Origin: Lautropia sp. SCN 69-89
GTDB lineage: Bacteria > Pseudomonadota > Gammaproteobacteria > Burkholderiales > Burkholderiaceae_E
NCBI GenBank assembly: GCA_001724855.1
Contig: MEED01000012.1
Coordinates: forward strand, 186,001-250,000
Direction: 5' to 3'
Length of the DNA stretch: 64,000 bases
Each line of letters starts with the position of its first letter. Position 1 is the stretch's first letter. The position numbers were made by a program, and so were the translations under genes. The notes under the pieces are model-generated. The model was given only the letters and a program-made list of their open reading frames with translations, was not told where the DNA came from and did no database searches. Below, piece by piece: positions 1 through 11,123 of the stretch.

Positions 1-373
1 CGCGGTGCGTGCGCCCGGACAGCATTCGCAGCATCCGCGCGGCGTCGGCCGCGTCGACCGGCTTGCCGAGGATCTGCCCGCCGATCGCGACCGTGGTGTC
101 GCTGACCACGATCGGTGCCGCGGTCAGCACGCGGCGCGCCAGCCGCTCGCGCGCGGCCTGCGCCTTGGCGAGCGTGACGCGCCGCACGTAGACGGCCGGC
201 GACTCGCCGGCGCGCACGCGCTCCAGCGCTTCGGCGTCTTCGTCGTCGTCGGGCAGCAGTGGCTCGAAATGCACGCCGATCTGGCGCAGCAGCTCCTGGC
301 GGCGCGGGCTCTTCGATGCGAGGTAGACGAAGGATTCGGTCACGGGCTCGGGTGGCTGTGGCAACGGCGTCAT
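1..373 (-). CDS. maf: Maf-family nucleotide pyrophosphatase (C-terminus cut by window edge)
   Basis: Maf proteins hydrolyse nucleoside triphosphates, including modified ones, to monophosphates and are linked to septum control. The visible 124 residues contain the family N-terminus ([12 protein letters not shown], residues 18-29) and the [16 protein letters not shown] segment that carries the catalytic Asp. The ATG sits inside an ATGA overlap with the stop of rlmH, so this is the distal gene of the operon that starts at yebC. The C-terminal third lies outside the window, so the Maf subfamily (dTTP/UTP type or YceF type) cannot be settled. Confidence 0.93.
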   Translation of the reverse strand, partial: MTPLPQPPEPVTESFVYLASKSPRRQELLRQIGVHFEPLLPDDDEDAEALERVRAGESPAVYVRRVTLAKAQAARERLARRVLTAAPIVVSDTTVAIGGQILGKPVDAADAARMLRMLSGRTHR

Positions 374-840
374 TCGCGATGATAGGGATGGCCGGCGAGG
401 ATCGACCAGGCGCGGAACAGCTGTTCGGCCAGCAGCACGCGCACCAGGGGGTGCGGCAGCGTCAGGCTGGACAGGCGCAGCGTCTCCTGCGCGCCGCGCG
501 CAAGCTCCGGGTCGAGCCCGTCGGGGCCGCCGATGACGATCGCCACCGGACGCGCGTCGTCGCGCCACGCAGCCACGCGCTGCGCGAACTGCCGGGTGTC
601 GAGATCGCGGCCGCGCTCGTCGAGGACGACCAGTCGCGCCTCGTCGGGCAGTGCCGCGCGGATGCGCGCGGCTTCGCGCTGTATCCATGCGCCGGCGTGG
701 CCCGAGGCACCGCGCGGCTCGGCGCGCACCTCGCGCCAGTCGATCCGCCAGTCGCCCGGCAGGCGTCGTGTGTAGTCGTCGACCGCCGCACCGACCCAGG
801 CCGGCATCTTCGTGCCGACCGCGACGATGCGGATCAGCAT
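370..840 (-). CDS. rlmH: 23S rRNA (pseudouridine1915-N3)-methyltransferase RlmH
   Basis: RlmH is a small SPOUT-class methyltransferase that N3-methylates pseudouridine 1915 in helix 69 of 23S rRNA on assembled 70S ribosomes. The 156-residue length is normal for the family. The knot region shows VIGGPDG (residues 102-108), followed by the [18 protein letters not shown] helix region and the conserved terminal HPYHR that contributes to catalysis. It lies 12 bases after rsfS, another ribosome-associated factor, and its stop overlaps the maf start. The rsfS-rlmH pairing is widespread and supports the assignment. Confidence 0.96.
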   Translation of the reverse strand: MLIRIVAVGTKMPAWVGAAVDDYTRRLPGDWRIDWREVRAEPRGASGHAGAWIQREAARIRAALPDEARLVVLDERGRDLDTRQFAQRVAAWRDDARPVAIVIGGPDGLDPELARGAQETLRLSSLTLPHPLVRVLLAEQLFRAWSILAGHPYHRE

Positions 841-852
841 GCCCGGACGTTC

Positions 853-1383
853 TTACCCTGCGGCCGCGCGGGAGCTGCGCTTGCGTGCCGGGGCGCCGGC
901 TGGCGCAGCGGGCTTGCCGGCCGCGGATCTCTTGGCGGCGGGTTTCCTGGGGGTGCTTGCCTGGGCAGCGGACTTCTTCGTGGCGGGCGCCTTCGCGGCA
1001 GGCTTCTTCGCGGCAGGCTTCTTCGCGGCGGGCGCCGCCGCCTCGATGCGCATGCGCACGGGTTTGGCGCCCCACAGCTCTTCGAGGTTGTAGTAGACGC
1101 GGATCGCCGGCTGCATGATGTGCACGACCGCGTCGCCGAGGTCGACGAGCACCCACTCGCCGGTGTCGGTGCCTTCCATCGAAACGACCTTGCCGCCGGC
1201 TTCCTTGACCTTGTCGCGCACGTGCGCCGCGAGCGCCCGGGTCTGGCGGTTCGAGGTGCCGGTGGCGATGATCACCCGGTCGAAGAGTTCGGTCAGGCTG
1301 GTGGTGTCGAAGACCCGGATGTCCTGGGCCTTGATGTCGTCGAGGGCGTCGACGACGATGCGCTGCAGCTTTCTGAGATCCAT
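853..1383 (-). CDS. rsfS: Ribosomal silencing factor RsfS with a histone-H1-like tail
   Basis: RsfS (Iojap family) binds ribosomal protein L14 and blocks subunit joining when nutrients are scarce. Residues 1-112 form the complete Iojap domain, with the [32 protein letters not shown] and YYNLEELW motifs. Residues 113-176 form an extra tail made almost entirely of Ala, Lys, Pro and Arg ([13 protein letters not shown] and similar), resembling bacterial histone-H1-like tails. Part of the tail is encoded by a 15-base tandem repeat. The ATG was chosen because the Iojap domain starts there; the open frame continues upstream but with no family sequence. It lies between nadD and rlmH in the operon. 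Confidence 0.93.
   Translation of the reverse strand: MDLRKLQRIVVDALDDIKAQDIRVFDTTSLTELFDRVIIATGTSNRQTRALAAHVRDKVKEAGGKVVSMEGTDTGEWVLVDLGDAVVHIMQPAIRVYYNLEELWGAKPVRMRIEAAAPAAKKPAAKKPAAKAPATKKSAAQASTPRKPAAKRSAAGKPAAPAGAPARKRSSRAAAG
991..1032. repeat. 15-base tandem repeat inside the rsfS tail
   Basis: The unit CTTCGCGGCAGGCTT occurs twice perfectly (991-1005 and 1006-1020) and then a third time in part. On the coding strand it specifies a repeating Lys-Pro-Ala-Ala-Lys pentapeptide, so copy-number change would lengthen or shorten the basic tail of RsfS in frame. Confidence 0.8.
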
Positions 1384-1411
1384 CCGGTTCCTTCGGATTC
1401 GCGCGCGGCGT

Positions 1412-2113
1412 TCACGGCGAGGCAGCGCCGGCGCGATACAGTCGATGTCGCTCAATATAGTCGAGAACGGCGGGCGGCAACAATTCGGCCGGCCGCTCGC
1501 CGCGGGCGAGCCGCTCGCGCAGCGCCGTGCCCGAGACCGGCACCGGCGGCATGGTGAAATAGACGATCGCACCCGACGGAGCGTCGGGCAGCGCGTCGCG
1601 GCCGTGCGCGGCAAGCAGCGCCTCGACCGGCGGGTCGAGGTCCGCCAGCGGGTGCGTACCGCGCCGAGTGGCCGCGATGTGCGCGTGCAGCAGCAACTCG
1701 CGATAGCGATGCCAGGTGGCGAGGTTGCGCAACTGGTCGCTGCCGAGCACCAGCACCAGCGCAGGCTCGGGCCCGAGCTCGGCGCGCAGCTCGATCAGCG
1801 TGTCGATCGTGTAGCTGGGTCCTGCGCGCCGCACCTCGCGATCGTCGACCGCGAAGCCGGGCGTCGAGCCGACCGCGAGCCGCACCATGTCGAGGCGCGC
1901 CGCCGCGTCGACTTCCGATCCGTGCTTCTGCCATGACTGCCCGGTGGGAACGAAGCGCAGCTCGTCGAGCCGCAGCGCTTCACGCGCCGCGCGCGCCAGC
2001 GCGAGATGGCCCACGTGGATCGGATCGAAGGTGCCGCCCAGCAGCCCGATGCGGCGGCGCGTGGTCGAGCCGGCCCGGTGCTCGTTGCCGGGGCGCGTCG
2101 ATTCCGGGCTCAC
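1412..2113 (-). CDS. nadD: Nicotinate-nucleotide adenylyltransferase NadD
   Basis: NadD transfers AMP from ATP to nicotinate mononucleotide, giving deamido-NAD in NAD biosynthesis. The nucleotidyltransferase signature GGTFDPIHVGH is at residues 26-36, GSDQL lies in the middle, and a C-terminal SGTALRERLARGE segment matches the family's ISSTxIR region. The 233-residue length includes about 20 extra N-terminal residues (MSPESTRPGNEH...). A start closer to the domain is possible, but no better-placed ATG is visible. The gene follows hemF by 21 bases and precedes rsfS by 28 bases; nadD-rsfS-rlmH is a conserved order in proteobacteria. Confidence 0.96.
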   Translation of the reverse strand: MSPESTRPGNEHRAGSTTRRRIGLLGGTFDPIHVGHLALARAAREALRLDELRFVPTGQSWQKHGSEVDAAARLDMVRLAVGSTPGFAVDDREVRRAGPSYTIDTLIELRAELGPEPALVLVLGSDQLRNLATWHRYRELLLHAHIAATRRGTHPLADLDPPVEALLAAHGRDALPDAPSGAIVYFTMPPVPVSGTALRERLARGERPAELLPPAVLDYIERHRLYRAGAASP

Positions 2114-2134
2114 GCAGGGTCGCTCGTGGTGCGA

Positions 2135-5087
<2,953 letters not shown>

Positions 5088-5161
5088 TGCTCCCTCACGT
5101 AGCGGCCGCGCTTGCTGAGCGGGCGCGGCCGTGTTCGAATACCCGCATAGACGAACCTCGT

Positions 5162-5170
5162 ATTCTAGCA
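5162..5170 (-). promoter_or_regulatory. Candidate extended -10 promoter element for the yebC operon
   Basis: On the minus strand the sequence reads TGCTAGAAT, an extended -10 element (TGn plus TAGAAT, one mismatch to TATAAT). It sits in the 91-base divergent gap between yebC and the HerA-like gene. No good -35 box is visible at 17 bases, which fits an extended -10 promoter. Prediction by eye only. Confidence 0.4.
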
Positions 5171-5178
5171 TCGCGACC

Positions 5179-6705
5179 ATGCCCGATCCCCTGCTGATAG
5201 CGCGCAACGACCACGCCGAGCTGTGCCTGCTTCCGGCGATGGGCAACCGTCACGGCCTGGTCACCGGTGCCACCGGCACCGGGAAGACGGTGACGCTCCA
5301 GGTGCTCGCCGAGCGCTTCTCGTCGATCGGCGTGCCGGTGTTCGCGGCCGACGTCAAGGGCGATCTCTCCGGCATCTCGCAGCCCGGCACGCTGTCGCCG
5401 AAGCTGAAGGAGCGGCTCGACCGGCTCGGCTTCGCGGTGCCCGGGTTCGCGGGCGCGCCGGTCGCGTTGTGGGACGTCTACGGCGAGAAAGGGCACCCGC
5501 TGCGCGCCACCGTCTCCGACATGGGGCCGCTGCTGCTGTCGCGAATGCTCGGGCTGAACGACACGCAGGAGGGCGTGCTGCACCTGGTCTTCAAGATCGC
5601 CGACGAGCGCGGGTTGCTGCTGCTCGACGCGAAAGACCTGCGCGCGATGCTGCAGTACGTGGGCGACAACGCGCGCGAGTTCACCACCGAATACGGCAAC
5701 GTGTCGGCGGCCTCGATCGGTGCGATCCAGCGCGGGCTGCTCACGCTCGACCAGCAGGGCGCCGACCGCTTCTTCGGGGAGCCGATGCTGAACATCGCCG
5801 ACCTGATGCAGACCGACGCGCAGGGCCGCGGCGTGGTCAACGTCCTGGCCGCAGACCGGCTGCTGAATGCGCCGAAGCTCTACGCGACCTTCCTGCTGTG
5901 GCTGCTGTCGGAGCTGTTCGAGCAGTTGCCCGAAGTGGGCGACCGCGACAAGCCGCGGCTGGTGTTCTTCTTCGACGAGGCGCACCTGCTGTTCAGCGAC
6001 GCGCCGAAGGCGCTCCTCGACAAGGTCGAGCAACTGGTGCGGCTGATCCGCTCGAAGGGCGTCGGCGTCTACTTCGTCACGCAGAATCCGATCGACGTGC
6101 CCGACACGGTGCTCGGGCAGCTGGGCAATCGCGTCCAGCACGCGCTGCGCGCATTCACCGCGCGCGACCAGAAAGCGGTGCGCGCCACGGCCGAGACGAT
6201 GCGCGCCAATCCGGCGTTCGACACCGAAAAGGCGATCACCGAACTCGGCGTGGGCGAAGCGCTGGTGTCGCTGCTCGACGAGAAGGGCCGGCCGAACATG
6301 GTCGAACGCGCGTTCGTCGCGCCGCCCGCGTCGCGCATCGGCCCGATCACCGATACGGAGCGTGCGGCGCTGATCCAGGGCTCGATGGTCGCCGGCATCT
6401 ACGACAAGGTGCAGGACCGCGAGTCGGCCTACGAGATGCTGAAGGGCCGTGCGGCGAAGCGCGGCACGCAGGCGGCGGGCCAGCCAGGCGGGGCGCAGCC
6501 GGGTGGCGTTGCCGGTGGCGAGGGCGGGGGCATCGGTGGGGCGCTGAAGGATGCGCTGGGCGGCGTGTTGACCGGCAGCGGTCGCAAGGATTCCGCCATC
6601 GAGGCAATGGCCAAGAGCGCGGCACGCTCGATCGGTTCGTCGCTTGGCCGCGAGATCATCCGCGGCGTGCTCGGCACCCTGCTGGGCGGTAGCCGGAAGC
6701 GTTGA
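5179..6705 (+). CDS. HerA-like P-loop ATPase, DUF853 (YjgR) family
   Basis: This 508-residue protein belongs to the DUF853/YjgR group of FtsK-HerA-type ATPases, whose cellular role is poorly known. The Walker A motif GATGTGKT is at residues 30-37. A Walker B-like stretch, [13 protein letters not shown], is followed by a sensor-type YFVTQNP. The C-terminal 80 residues are Gly-rich ([17 protein letters not shown]) and end in an Arg/Gly segment of the kind seen in this family. The ATG was chosen because family members start near [10 protein letters not shown]; an in-frame ATG 48 bases upstream is less likely. It appears to be a single-gene unit, divergent from yebC, with 100 bases before the next gene. 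Confidence 0.88.
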   Translation: MPDPLLIARNDHAELCLLPAMGNRHGLVTGATGTGKTVTLQVLAERFSSIGVPVFAADVKGDLSGISQPGTLSPKLKERLDRLGFAVPGFAGAPVALWDVYGEKGHPLRATVSDMGPLLLSRMLGLNDTQEGVLHLVFKIADERGLLLLDAKDLRAMLQYVGDNAREFTTEYGNVSAASIGAIQRGLLTLDQQGADRFFGEPMLNIADLMQTDAQGRGVVNVLAADRLLNAPKLYATFLLWLLSELFEQLPEVGDRDKPRLVFFFDEAHLLFSDAPKALLDKVEQLVRLIRSKGVGVYFVTQNPIDVPDTVLGQLGNRVQHALRAFTARDQKAVRATAETMRANPAFDTEKAITELGVGEALVSLLDEKGRPNMVERAFVAPPASRIGPITDTERAALIQGSMVAGIYDKVQDRESAYEMLKGRAAKRGTQAAGQPGGAQPGGVAGGEGGGIGGALKDALGGVLTGSGRKDSAIEAMAKSAARSIGSSLGREIIRGVLGTLLGGSRKR

Positions 6706-6805
6706 CGCACGGGCGCGGGAGGCAGCGCCGCGCGCGGGGTCCGGTCGCGGTGCGCCGCGAGCCGCGCACGTGGCACCATCGCGTTTTGCGTTCGGGAGCT
6801 CGAAG

Positions 6806-7585
6806 ATGGATCTCGGCATAGCCGGCAAGTGGGCGCTCGTCTGCGGCGCCAGCAAGGGGCTCGGATACGGCTGCGCGTTGTCGCTGGCGCGCGAAGGCGT
6901 GAACCTGGTGATCAACGCGCGCACGCCGGGACCGCTGGCCGAGGCGGCGCAGCGCATCGGCGACGATGCCGGTGTCACGGTCGTGGCGGTGGCCTGCGAC
7001 ATCACGACTCCATCGGGCCGCGAAGAGGCGCTGTCGGCGTGCCCGCAGGTTGACATCCTGGTGACCAACGCGGGCGGCCCGCCCCCTGGCGACTTCCGCA
7101 AGTTCACGCGCGACGACTGGATTGCCGCGCTCGATGCGAACATGCTCACGCCGATCGAGCTGATCAAGGCCAGCGTCGACGCGATGATCGCGCGGCGCTT
7201 CGGGCGCATCGTGAACGTCACCTCCGCTGCGGTGAAGGCGCCGATCGACGTGCTCGGCCTGTCCAATGGCGCGCGCTCCGGGCTCACCGGTTTCGTGGCT
7301 GGCCTGGCGCGCACGACGGTGGCGCACAACGTCACGATCAACAACCTGTTGCCCGGCTTCCACGACACCGATCGCGTGCGCAGCATCGTGGGCGCGCAGG
7401 CGAAGGCGCAGGGCATCAGCTACGACGAAGCGCTGCGCAAGCGGCTCGCCACGATTCCCGCCGGCCGCATCGGCGATCCGTACGAGTTCGGCCAGGCCTG
7501 CGCGTTCCTGTGCAGCGCGCAGGCGGGCTGGATCTGCGGGCAGAACCTGCTGATCGACGGCGGTGCGTATCCCGGCACCTTCTGA
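6806..7585 (+). CDS. SDR-family protein with altered catalytic motif
   Basis: A 259-residue short-chain dehydrogenase/reductase fold: cofactor loop CGASKGLGYG (residues 12-21), LVTNAGGPPPGDF in place of the usual NNAG, and C-terminal WICGQNLLIDGGAYPGTF. The usual YxxxK catalytic pair is absent. Where Tyr and Lys are expected the protein reads LSNGARSGLTG, placing Ser and Arg there. A subgroup of bacterial SDR proteins shares this LSNGARSG sequence, so it is probably a real subfamily rather than damage. The substrate is unknown. The ATG has a GGAG ribosome site 7 bases upstream. The gene ends 10 bases before tcdA and may be co-transcribed with it. Confidence 0.85.
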   Translation: MDLGIAGKWALVCGASKGLGYGCALSLAREGVNLVINARTPGPLAEAAQRIGDDAGVTVVAVACDITTPSGREEALSACPQVDILVTNAGGPPPGDFRKFTRDDWIAALDANMLTPIELIKASVDAMIARRFGRIVNVTSAAVKAPIDVLGLSNGARSGLTGFVAGLARTTVAHNVTINNLLPGFHDTDRVRSIVGAQAKAQGISYDEALRKRLATIPAGRIGDPYEFGQACAFLCSAQAGWICGQNLLIDGGAYPGTF

Positions 7586-7595
7586 GGCGCCGGGC

Positions 7596-8390
7596 ATGGT
7601 CGATGCCGCGCGGCGCTTCGGCGGCGTCGCGCGCATCTACGGCGAGGGCGTGCTGGCGGCGCTGGGGCGCGCGCATGTCTGCGTGATCGGCGTGGGCGGG
7701 GTGGGGTCCTGGGCGGCCGAGGCGCTTGCGCGCTCCGGCGTCGGGCAGCTCACGCTGATCGACCTCGATCACGTCGCCGAGTCCAACGTGAACCGGCAGG
7801 TGCACGCGCTCGGCTCGACGCTGGGTGCGGCGAAGGTCGAGGTGATGCGCGAGCGCATCGCCGACATTTCGCCCGATTGCCGGGTGATGGCGATCGACGA
7901 TTTCGTCACGATGGAGAATGTCGAGCGCCTCGTGCCCGAGGGCGCGCTGGTCGTCGACGCAATCGACGCGCCGCGCGAAAAGGCGGCGCTCGTCGCATGC
8001 ATGCGCCGGCGCCGCCAGCCGATCGTCGTCTGCGGGGGCGCCGGCGGGCGCACCGATCCGCTGCGCCTGCGGCGCGACGACCTCGCGCGCACGAAGGGCG
8101 ACGCGTTGCTGGCCGCCGTGCGCGCGCGCCTGCGCCGAGAGCATGGCTTTCCGCGCGACGCGGCAAAGCGCTTCCGCATCGAGGCGATCTACTCCGACGA
8201 GCATCTCGGCCACGCGGCGCGCAAGGCGGCCTGCGAGGAGGGCGCGCGCGGCGGAGCGCCGCTCGCTTGCGCGGGCTACGGCTCGCTGGTCACCGTGACG
8301 GCCACGATGGGGCTTGCCGCCGCGTCGTGGGCGATCGAGCGGGTGCTGGTCGCTGCTGACCGCACTGCCCGGGGCACGAAGCATAGTTGA
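7596..8390 (+). CDS. tcdA: tRNA threonylcarbamoyladenosine dehydratase TcdA
   Basis: TcdA (CsdL) is an E1-like ATP-dependent enzyme that cyclises t6A37 of tRNAs to cyclic t6A. The 264-residue protein shows RRFGGVARIYGEGVL at its start, the adenylate-binding VCVIGVGGVGSWAAEALARSG, LIDLDHVAESNVNRQ and VVCGGAGGRTDPLRL, matching the ThiF/TcdA fold and family. The ATG at MVDAARRFGG was preferred over an upstream start that would overlap the SDR gene by 23 bases; the ribosome site is weak either way. Its stop codon abuts the catalase control region. Confidence 0.92.
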   Translation: MVDAARRFGGVARIYGEGVLAALGRAHVCVIGVGGVGSWAAEALARSGVGQLTLIDLDHVAESNVNRQVHALGSTLGAAKVEVMRERIADISPDCRVMAIDDFVTMENVERLVPEGALVVDAIDAPREKAALVACMRRRRQPIVVCGGAGGRTDPLRLRRDDLARTKGDALLAAVRARLRREHGFPRDAAKRFRIEAIYSDEHLGHAARKAACEEGARGGAPLACAGYGSLVTVTATMGLAAASWAIERVLVAADRTARGTKHS

Positions 8391-8395
8391 CGCCT

Positions 8396-8432
8396 ATCAA
8401 GTGCATCGCAACATTCGATTGGATGCATTGAT
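8396..8432. promoter_or_regulatory. Imperfect inverted repeat upstream of the catalase gene
   Basis: ATCAAGTGCATC and GATGCATTGAT are near-perfect inverted arms (one base missing in the right arm) separated by 14 bases. The right arm overlaps a candidate -35 box of the catalase promoter. The position suits an operator for a dimeric regulator. OxyR or another peroxide regulator would be logical, but the arms do not match the classical ATAG-N7-CTAT OxyR pattern. Confidence 0.45.
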
Positions 8433-8446
8433 CTGAACGCTCTAGA
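8419..8446 (+). promoter_or_regulatory. Candidate sigma70 promoter of the catalase gene
   Basis: TTGGAT (-35) and TCTAGA (-10) are separated by 16 bases, ending 48 bases before the catalase ATG. Both boxes are degenerate, as expected for a promoter that needs an activator; the inverted repeat just upstream covers the -35 box. Confidence 0.35.
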
Positions 8447-8494
8447 CTGGCTGCTCCACTCCCACCTCCACCTTCAGCGGCAAGGAGTACGGCC

Positions 8495-9937
8495 ATGGCC
8501 GGCAAGAAACTCACCACCACCGGCGGCGCGCCGGTGCCCGACAACCAGAACGTTCTGACCGCCGGCCCACGCGGGCCGCAATTGCTGCAGGACGTCTGGT
8601 TCCTCGAGAAACTCGCGCACTTCGACCGCGAAGTGATTCCGGAGCGACGCATGCACGCGAAGGGATCGGGCGCCTTCGGCACCTTCACGGTGACGCACGA
8701 CATCACGAAGTACACGCGGGCGAAGCTGTTCTCGAAGGTCGGCAAGAAGACCGACGTGTTCGCGCGCTTCTCGACCGTGGCCGGCGAGCGCGGCGCGGCC
8801 GACGCCGAGCGCGACATCCGCGGCTTCGCGGTGAAGTTCTACACCGAGGAGGGCAACTGGGACCTGGTCGGCAACAACACGCCGGTGTTCTTCCTGCGCG
8901 ACCCGCTGAAGTTTCCGGACCTCAACCATGCGGTCAAGCGCGATCCGCGTACCAACATGCGCAGTGCGAGGAACAACTGGGACTTCTGGACCTCGCTGCC
9001 CGAGGCGCTTCACCAGGTGACGATCGTGATGAGCGACCGCGGCATCCCGGCCTCGTACCGGCACATGCACGGCTTTGGCTCGCACACCTTCAGCTTCATC
9101 AGCGCGAAGAACGAGCGCCACTGGGTCAAGTTCCACTTCACGACACAGCAGGGCATCAGGAATCTGACCGACGCCGAGGCCGAGGCGTTGATCGGCAAGG
9201 ATCGCGAGAGCGCGCAGCGCGACCTCTACGACGCGATCGAGCGCAAGGACTTCCCGCGCTGGACCATGTACGTGCAGGTGATGCCCGAGAAAGACGCGGT
9301 GAAGGTGCCGTACCACCCGTTCGACCTGACCAAGGTCTGGCCGCACAAGGACTACCCGCTGATCGAGGTCGGCGTGTTCGAGCTGAACCGCAACCCGGAG
9401 AACTACTTCGCCGACGTCGAGCAGGCGGCGTTCAACCCGGGCAACATCGTGCCGGGCATCGGCTTCTCGCCCGACAAGATGCTGCAGGGAAGGCTGTTCT
9501 CGTATGGCGACGCGCAGCGCTACCGGCTGGGCGTGAACCACTACCAGATTCCGGTGAACGCGCCGAAGTGCCCGTTCCACAGCTACCACCGCGACGGCGC
9601 GATGCGGGTGGACGGCAATGCCGGCGGCACGCTCGGCTACGAGCCCAACAGCTACGGCGAGTGGCAGGAGCAGCCCGGCTTCCGCGAGCCGCCGCTGGCG
9701 CTCGACGGTGCGGCCGACCACTGGAACTACCGCGAGGACGATGACGACTACTACTCGCAGCCGCGGGCGCTGTTCCGCTTGATGACACCGGCGCAACAGC
9801 AGGTGCTGTTCGAGAACACCGCGCGCGCGATGGGCGATGCGCCGATCGAAGTCAAGCGCAGGCACGTCGAGAACTGCACGAAGTGCGATCCGGCGTACGG
9901 CGCAGGCGTGGCGAAGGCGCTGGGCATCGGAGGCTGA
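8495..9937 (+). CDS. katA: Monofunctional heme catalase, small-subunit clade
   Basis: The enzyme dismutates hydrogen peroxide to water and oxygen in the cytoplasm. Its 480 residues fit small-subunit (about 55 kDa) catalases. The distal His lies in [15 protein letters not shown], the distal Asn in [13 protein letters not shown], and the proximal heme-ligand Tyr in [14 protein letters not shown]. The NADPH-binding type region [10 protein letters not shown] is also present. The start has a strong AAGGAG-type ribosome site (CAAGGAGTAC). It appears monocistronic: its own upstream regulatory region contains an inverted repeat and a GC-rich hairpin follows the stop. Symbol given by family; katE or katB naming is equally possible. 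Confidence 0.95.
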   Translation: MAGKKLTTTGGAPVPDNQNVLTAGPRGPQLLQDVWFLEKLAHFDREVIPERRMHAKGSGAFGTFTVTHDITKYTRAKLFSKVGKKTDVFARFSTVAGERGAADAERDIRGFAVKFYTEEGNWDLVGNNTPVFFLRDPLKFPDLNHAVKRDPRTNMRSARNNWDFWTSLPEALHQVTIVMSDRGIPASYRHMHGFGSHTFSFISAKNERHWVKFHFTTQQGIRNLTDAEAEALIGKDRESAQRDLYDAIERKDFPRWTMYVQVMPEKDAVKVPYHPFDLTKVWPHKDYPLIEVGVFELNRNPENYFADVEQAAFNPGNIVPGIGFSPDKMLQGRLFSYGDAQRYRLGVNHYQIPVNAPKCPFHSYHRDGAMRVDGNAGGTLGYEPNSYGEWQEQPGFREPPLALDGAADHWNYREDDDDYYSQPRALFRLMTPAQQQVLFENTARAMGDAPIEVKRRHVENCTKCDPAYGAGVAKALGIGG

Positions 9938-9949
9938 GCAGCATGAGAC

Positions 9950-9978
9950 GGGGCCGGCGAAGGGGGGCTGCCGGCCCC
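9950..9978 (+). terminator. GC-rich hairpin after the catalase gene
   Basis: GGGGCCGGC and GCCGGCCCC form a perfect 9-bp stem with an 11-base loop, starting 13 bases after the catalase stop codon. No T-run follows, so it may be a weak intrinsic terminator or an mRNA 3'-end stabiliser. The rest of the 150-base gap up to the next gene shows nothing else recognisable. Confidence 0.55.
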
Positions 9979-10088
9979 GCCGGCTCCATCTGCACCCGTT
10001 GGCTCGCCGGTGATCCGACGCACAGGGAGGTCATCGCCGCAAACGGGTAGCATCTCGGCTGCATTCAGTCACCCGGCCAGTGATTCGC

Positions 10089-11123
10089 ATGAGTCGACCC
10101 GGAACGGTCGCCGTCTACTTCGTTGCGTCCCCGCTGCAATACCTCGCGGCGCGGCGCATCGCCGGCGAGTTCGAGCGTGGCGCGCGCCAGGTGCTCGTCT
10201 GGTACAAGCCGGGACTCGAGGGCGTGGTCGAGCCCGGCGAGTGGGATGCGTGCAGCTACATGGCGTGGCCGCGCCTGGAGCCGCTTCCGGGTGCGTTCGG
10301 TCGCCACCGCCGCCTGCGGGAGAACATTCGGCTGGTGGCGGGCCTCGTCGGCCCGTGTGAACGCTTGATCCTGCACAGCGCGGTCTACGACACCGAGGCG
10401 ATCAACTACTTCCTGCGCGCGCTGCCCATGACGTGCGGTGCGAGCGAGATGCGTGCGCGCATCCTTCCCGATGGGCTGCTCAGCATCCGCCGTTATCCGC
10501 TGTCGCCGGTCAAGCGGCTGCTGCAGTATCCGCGCAAGTTGCGGCGGCTGTTCGCGCCGGAGCTCGACTACCAGTGTTTCGGCGGCGATCGCATCGGCTC
10601 GGATGCACGGTTCTGCGATCGCATCTACGTCGTGCACGGGCTGCCGAACGAGTATCCGGCCGGCAAGGTGCAGGTGCTGCCGCCTCTCGTCGATCCGATC
10701 CGGGAGGGCGGGCCGCAATCCGGCGAGCGTCGCGCGCTGGTGATCGGACAACCGCTTGCGGCGTTTCGGCTGATGTCGCCCGCGGACGTCTCGGACGTCG
10801 CGTCGCGAATGCGGCAATGGCTCGCGAGGGAGGGATTCTCGCAGGTCGACTACAAGCCGCATCCGAAGGATTCGGCGCACGATCTTGCTCATCCCGACTA
10901 CCGGGTGATCGCGCCGGCGGGTGCGCTGGAGTCGCACATGGCGCAGACGCCGTACGACGCGGTGATCGGGGTGCGCTCCTCGTCGCTGCTGCTGGCGCGG
11001 CAGATCTATCCGGACCGCGTGCGCGTGGTCGCCTTCGGCTGGCAGCGCGTCAGGTTCAAGTCGCAGCAGGAGCGCGAGGACATGCGGCGCGCGTTCACCG
11101 CCTGCGGCGTGGAGTTCGCGTGA
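10089..11123 (+). CDS. Sialyltransferase-like glycosyltransferase (HP / SSS motif family)
   Basis: This 344-residue soluble protein resembles bacterial (poly)sialyltransferases of the GT38/GT52 type. The N-terminus FVASPLQYLAARRI is like their first Rossmann strand. An acidic-Gly site, LPDGLLSI, is at residues 127-134. The two diagnostic C-terminal motifs are present: HP within YKPHPKDS (258-259) and SSS within VIGVRSSSLLLA (297-299). These bind the CMP-sugar in characterised enzymes. It is coupled by a GTGA overlap to the O-antigen ligase gene. The ATG was preferred over an in-frame GTG nine bases upstream; neither has a strong ribosome site. No CMP-sialate synthesis gene is in the window, so the donor sugar is unproven. 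Confidence 0.68.
   Translation: MSRPGTVAVYFVASPLQYLAARRIAGEFERGARQVLVWYKPGLEGVVEPGEWDACSYMAWPRLEPLPGAFGRHRRLRENIRLVAGLVGPCERLILHSAVYDTEAINYFLRALPMTCGASEMRARILPDGLLSIRRYPLSPVKRLLQYPRKLRRLFAPELDYQCFGGDRIGSDARFCDRIYVVHGLPNEYPAGKVQVLPPLVDPIREGGPQSGERRALVIGQPLAAFRLMSPADVSDVASRMRQWLAREGFSQVDYKPHPKDSAHDLAHPDYRVIAPAGALESHMAQTPYDAVIGVRSSSLLLARQIYPDRVRVVAFGWQRVRFKSQQEREDMRRAFTACGVEFA

Noticed and set aside
9950-9978. Possibility that the perfect GC hairpin after the catalase gene is a mobile-element end or attachment site
   Set aside because: No transposase, target duplication or second copy was found in the window; a transcript-end hairpin is the simpler reading.
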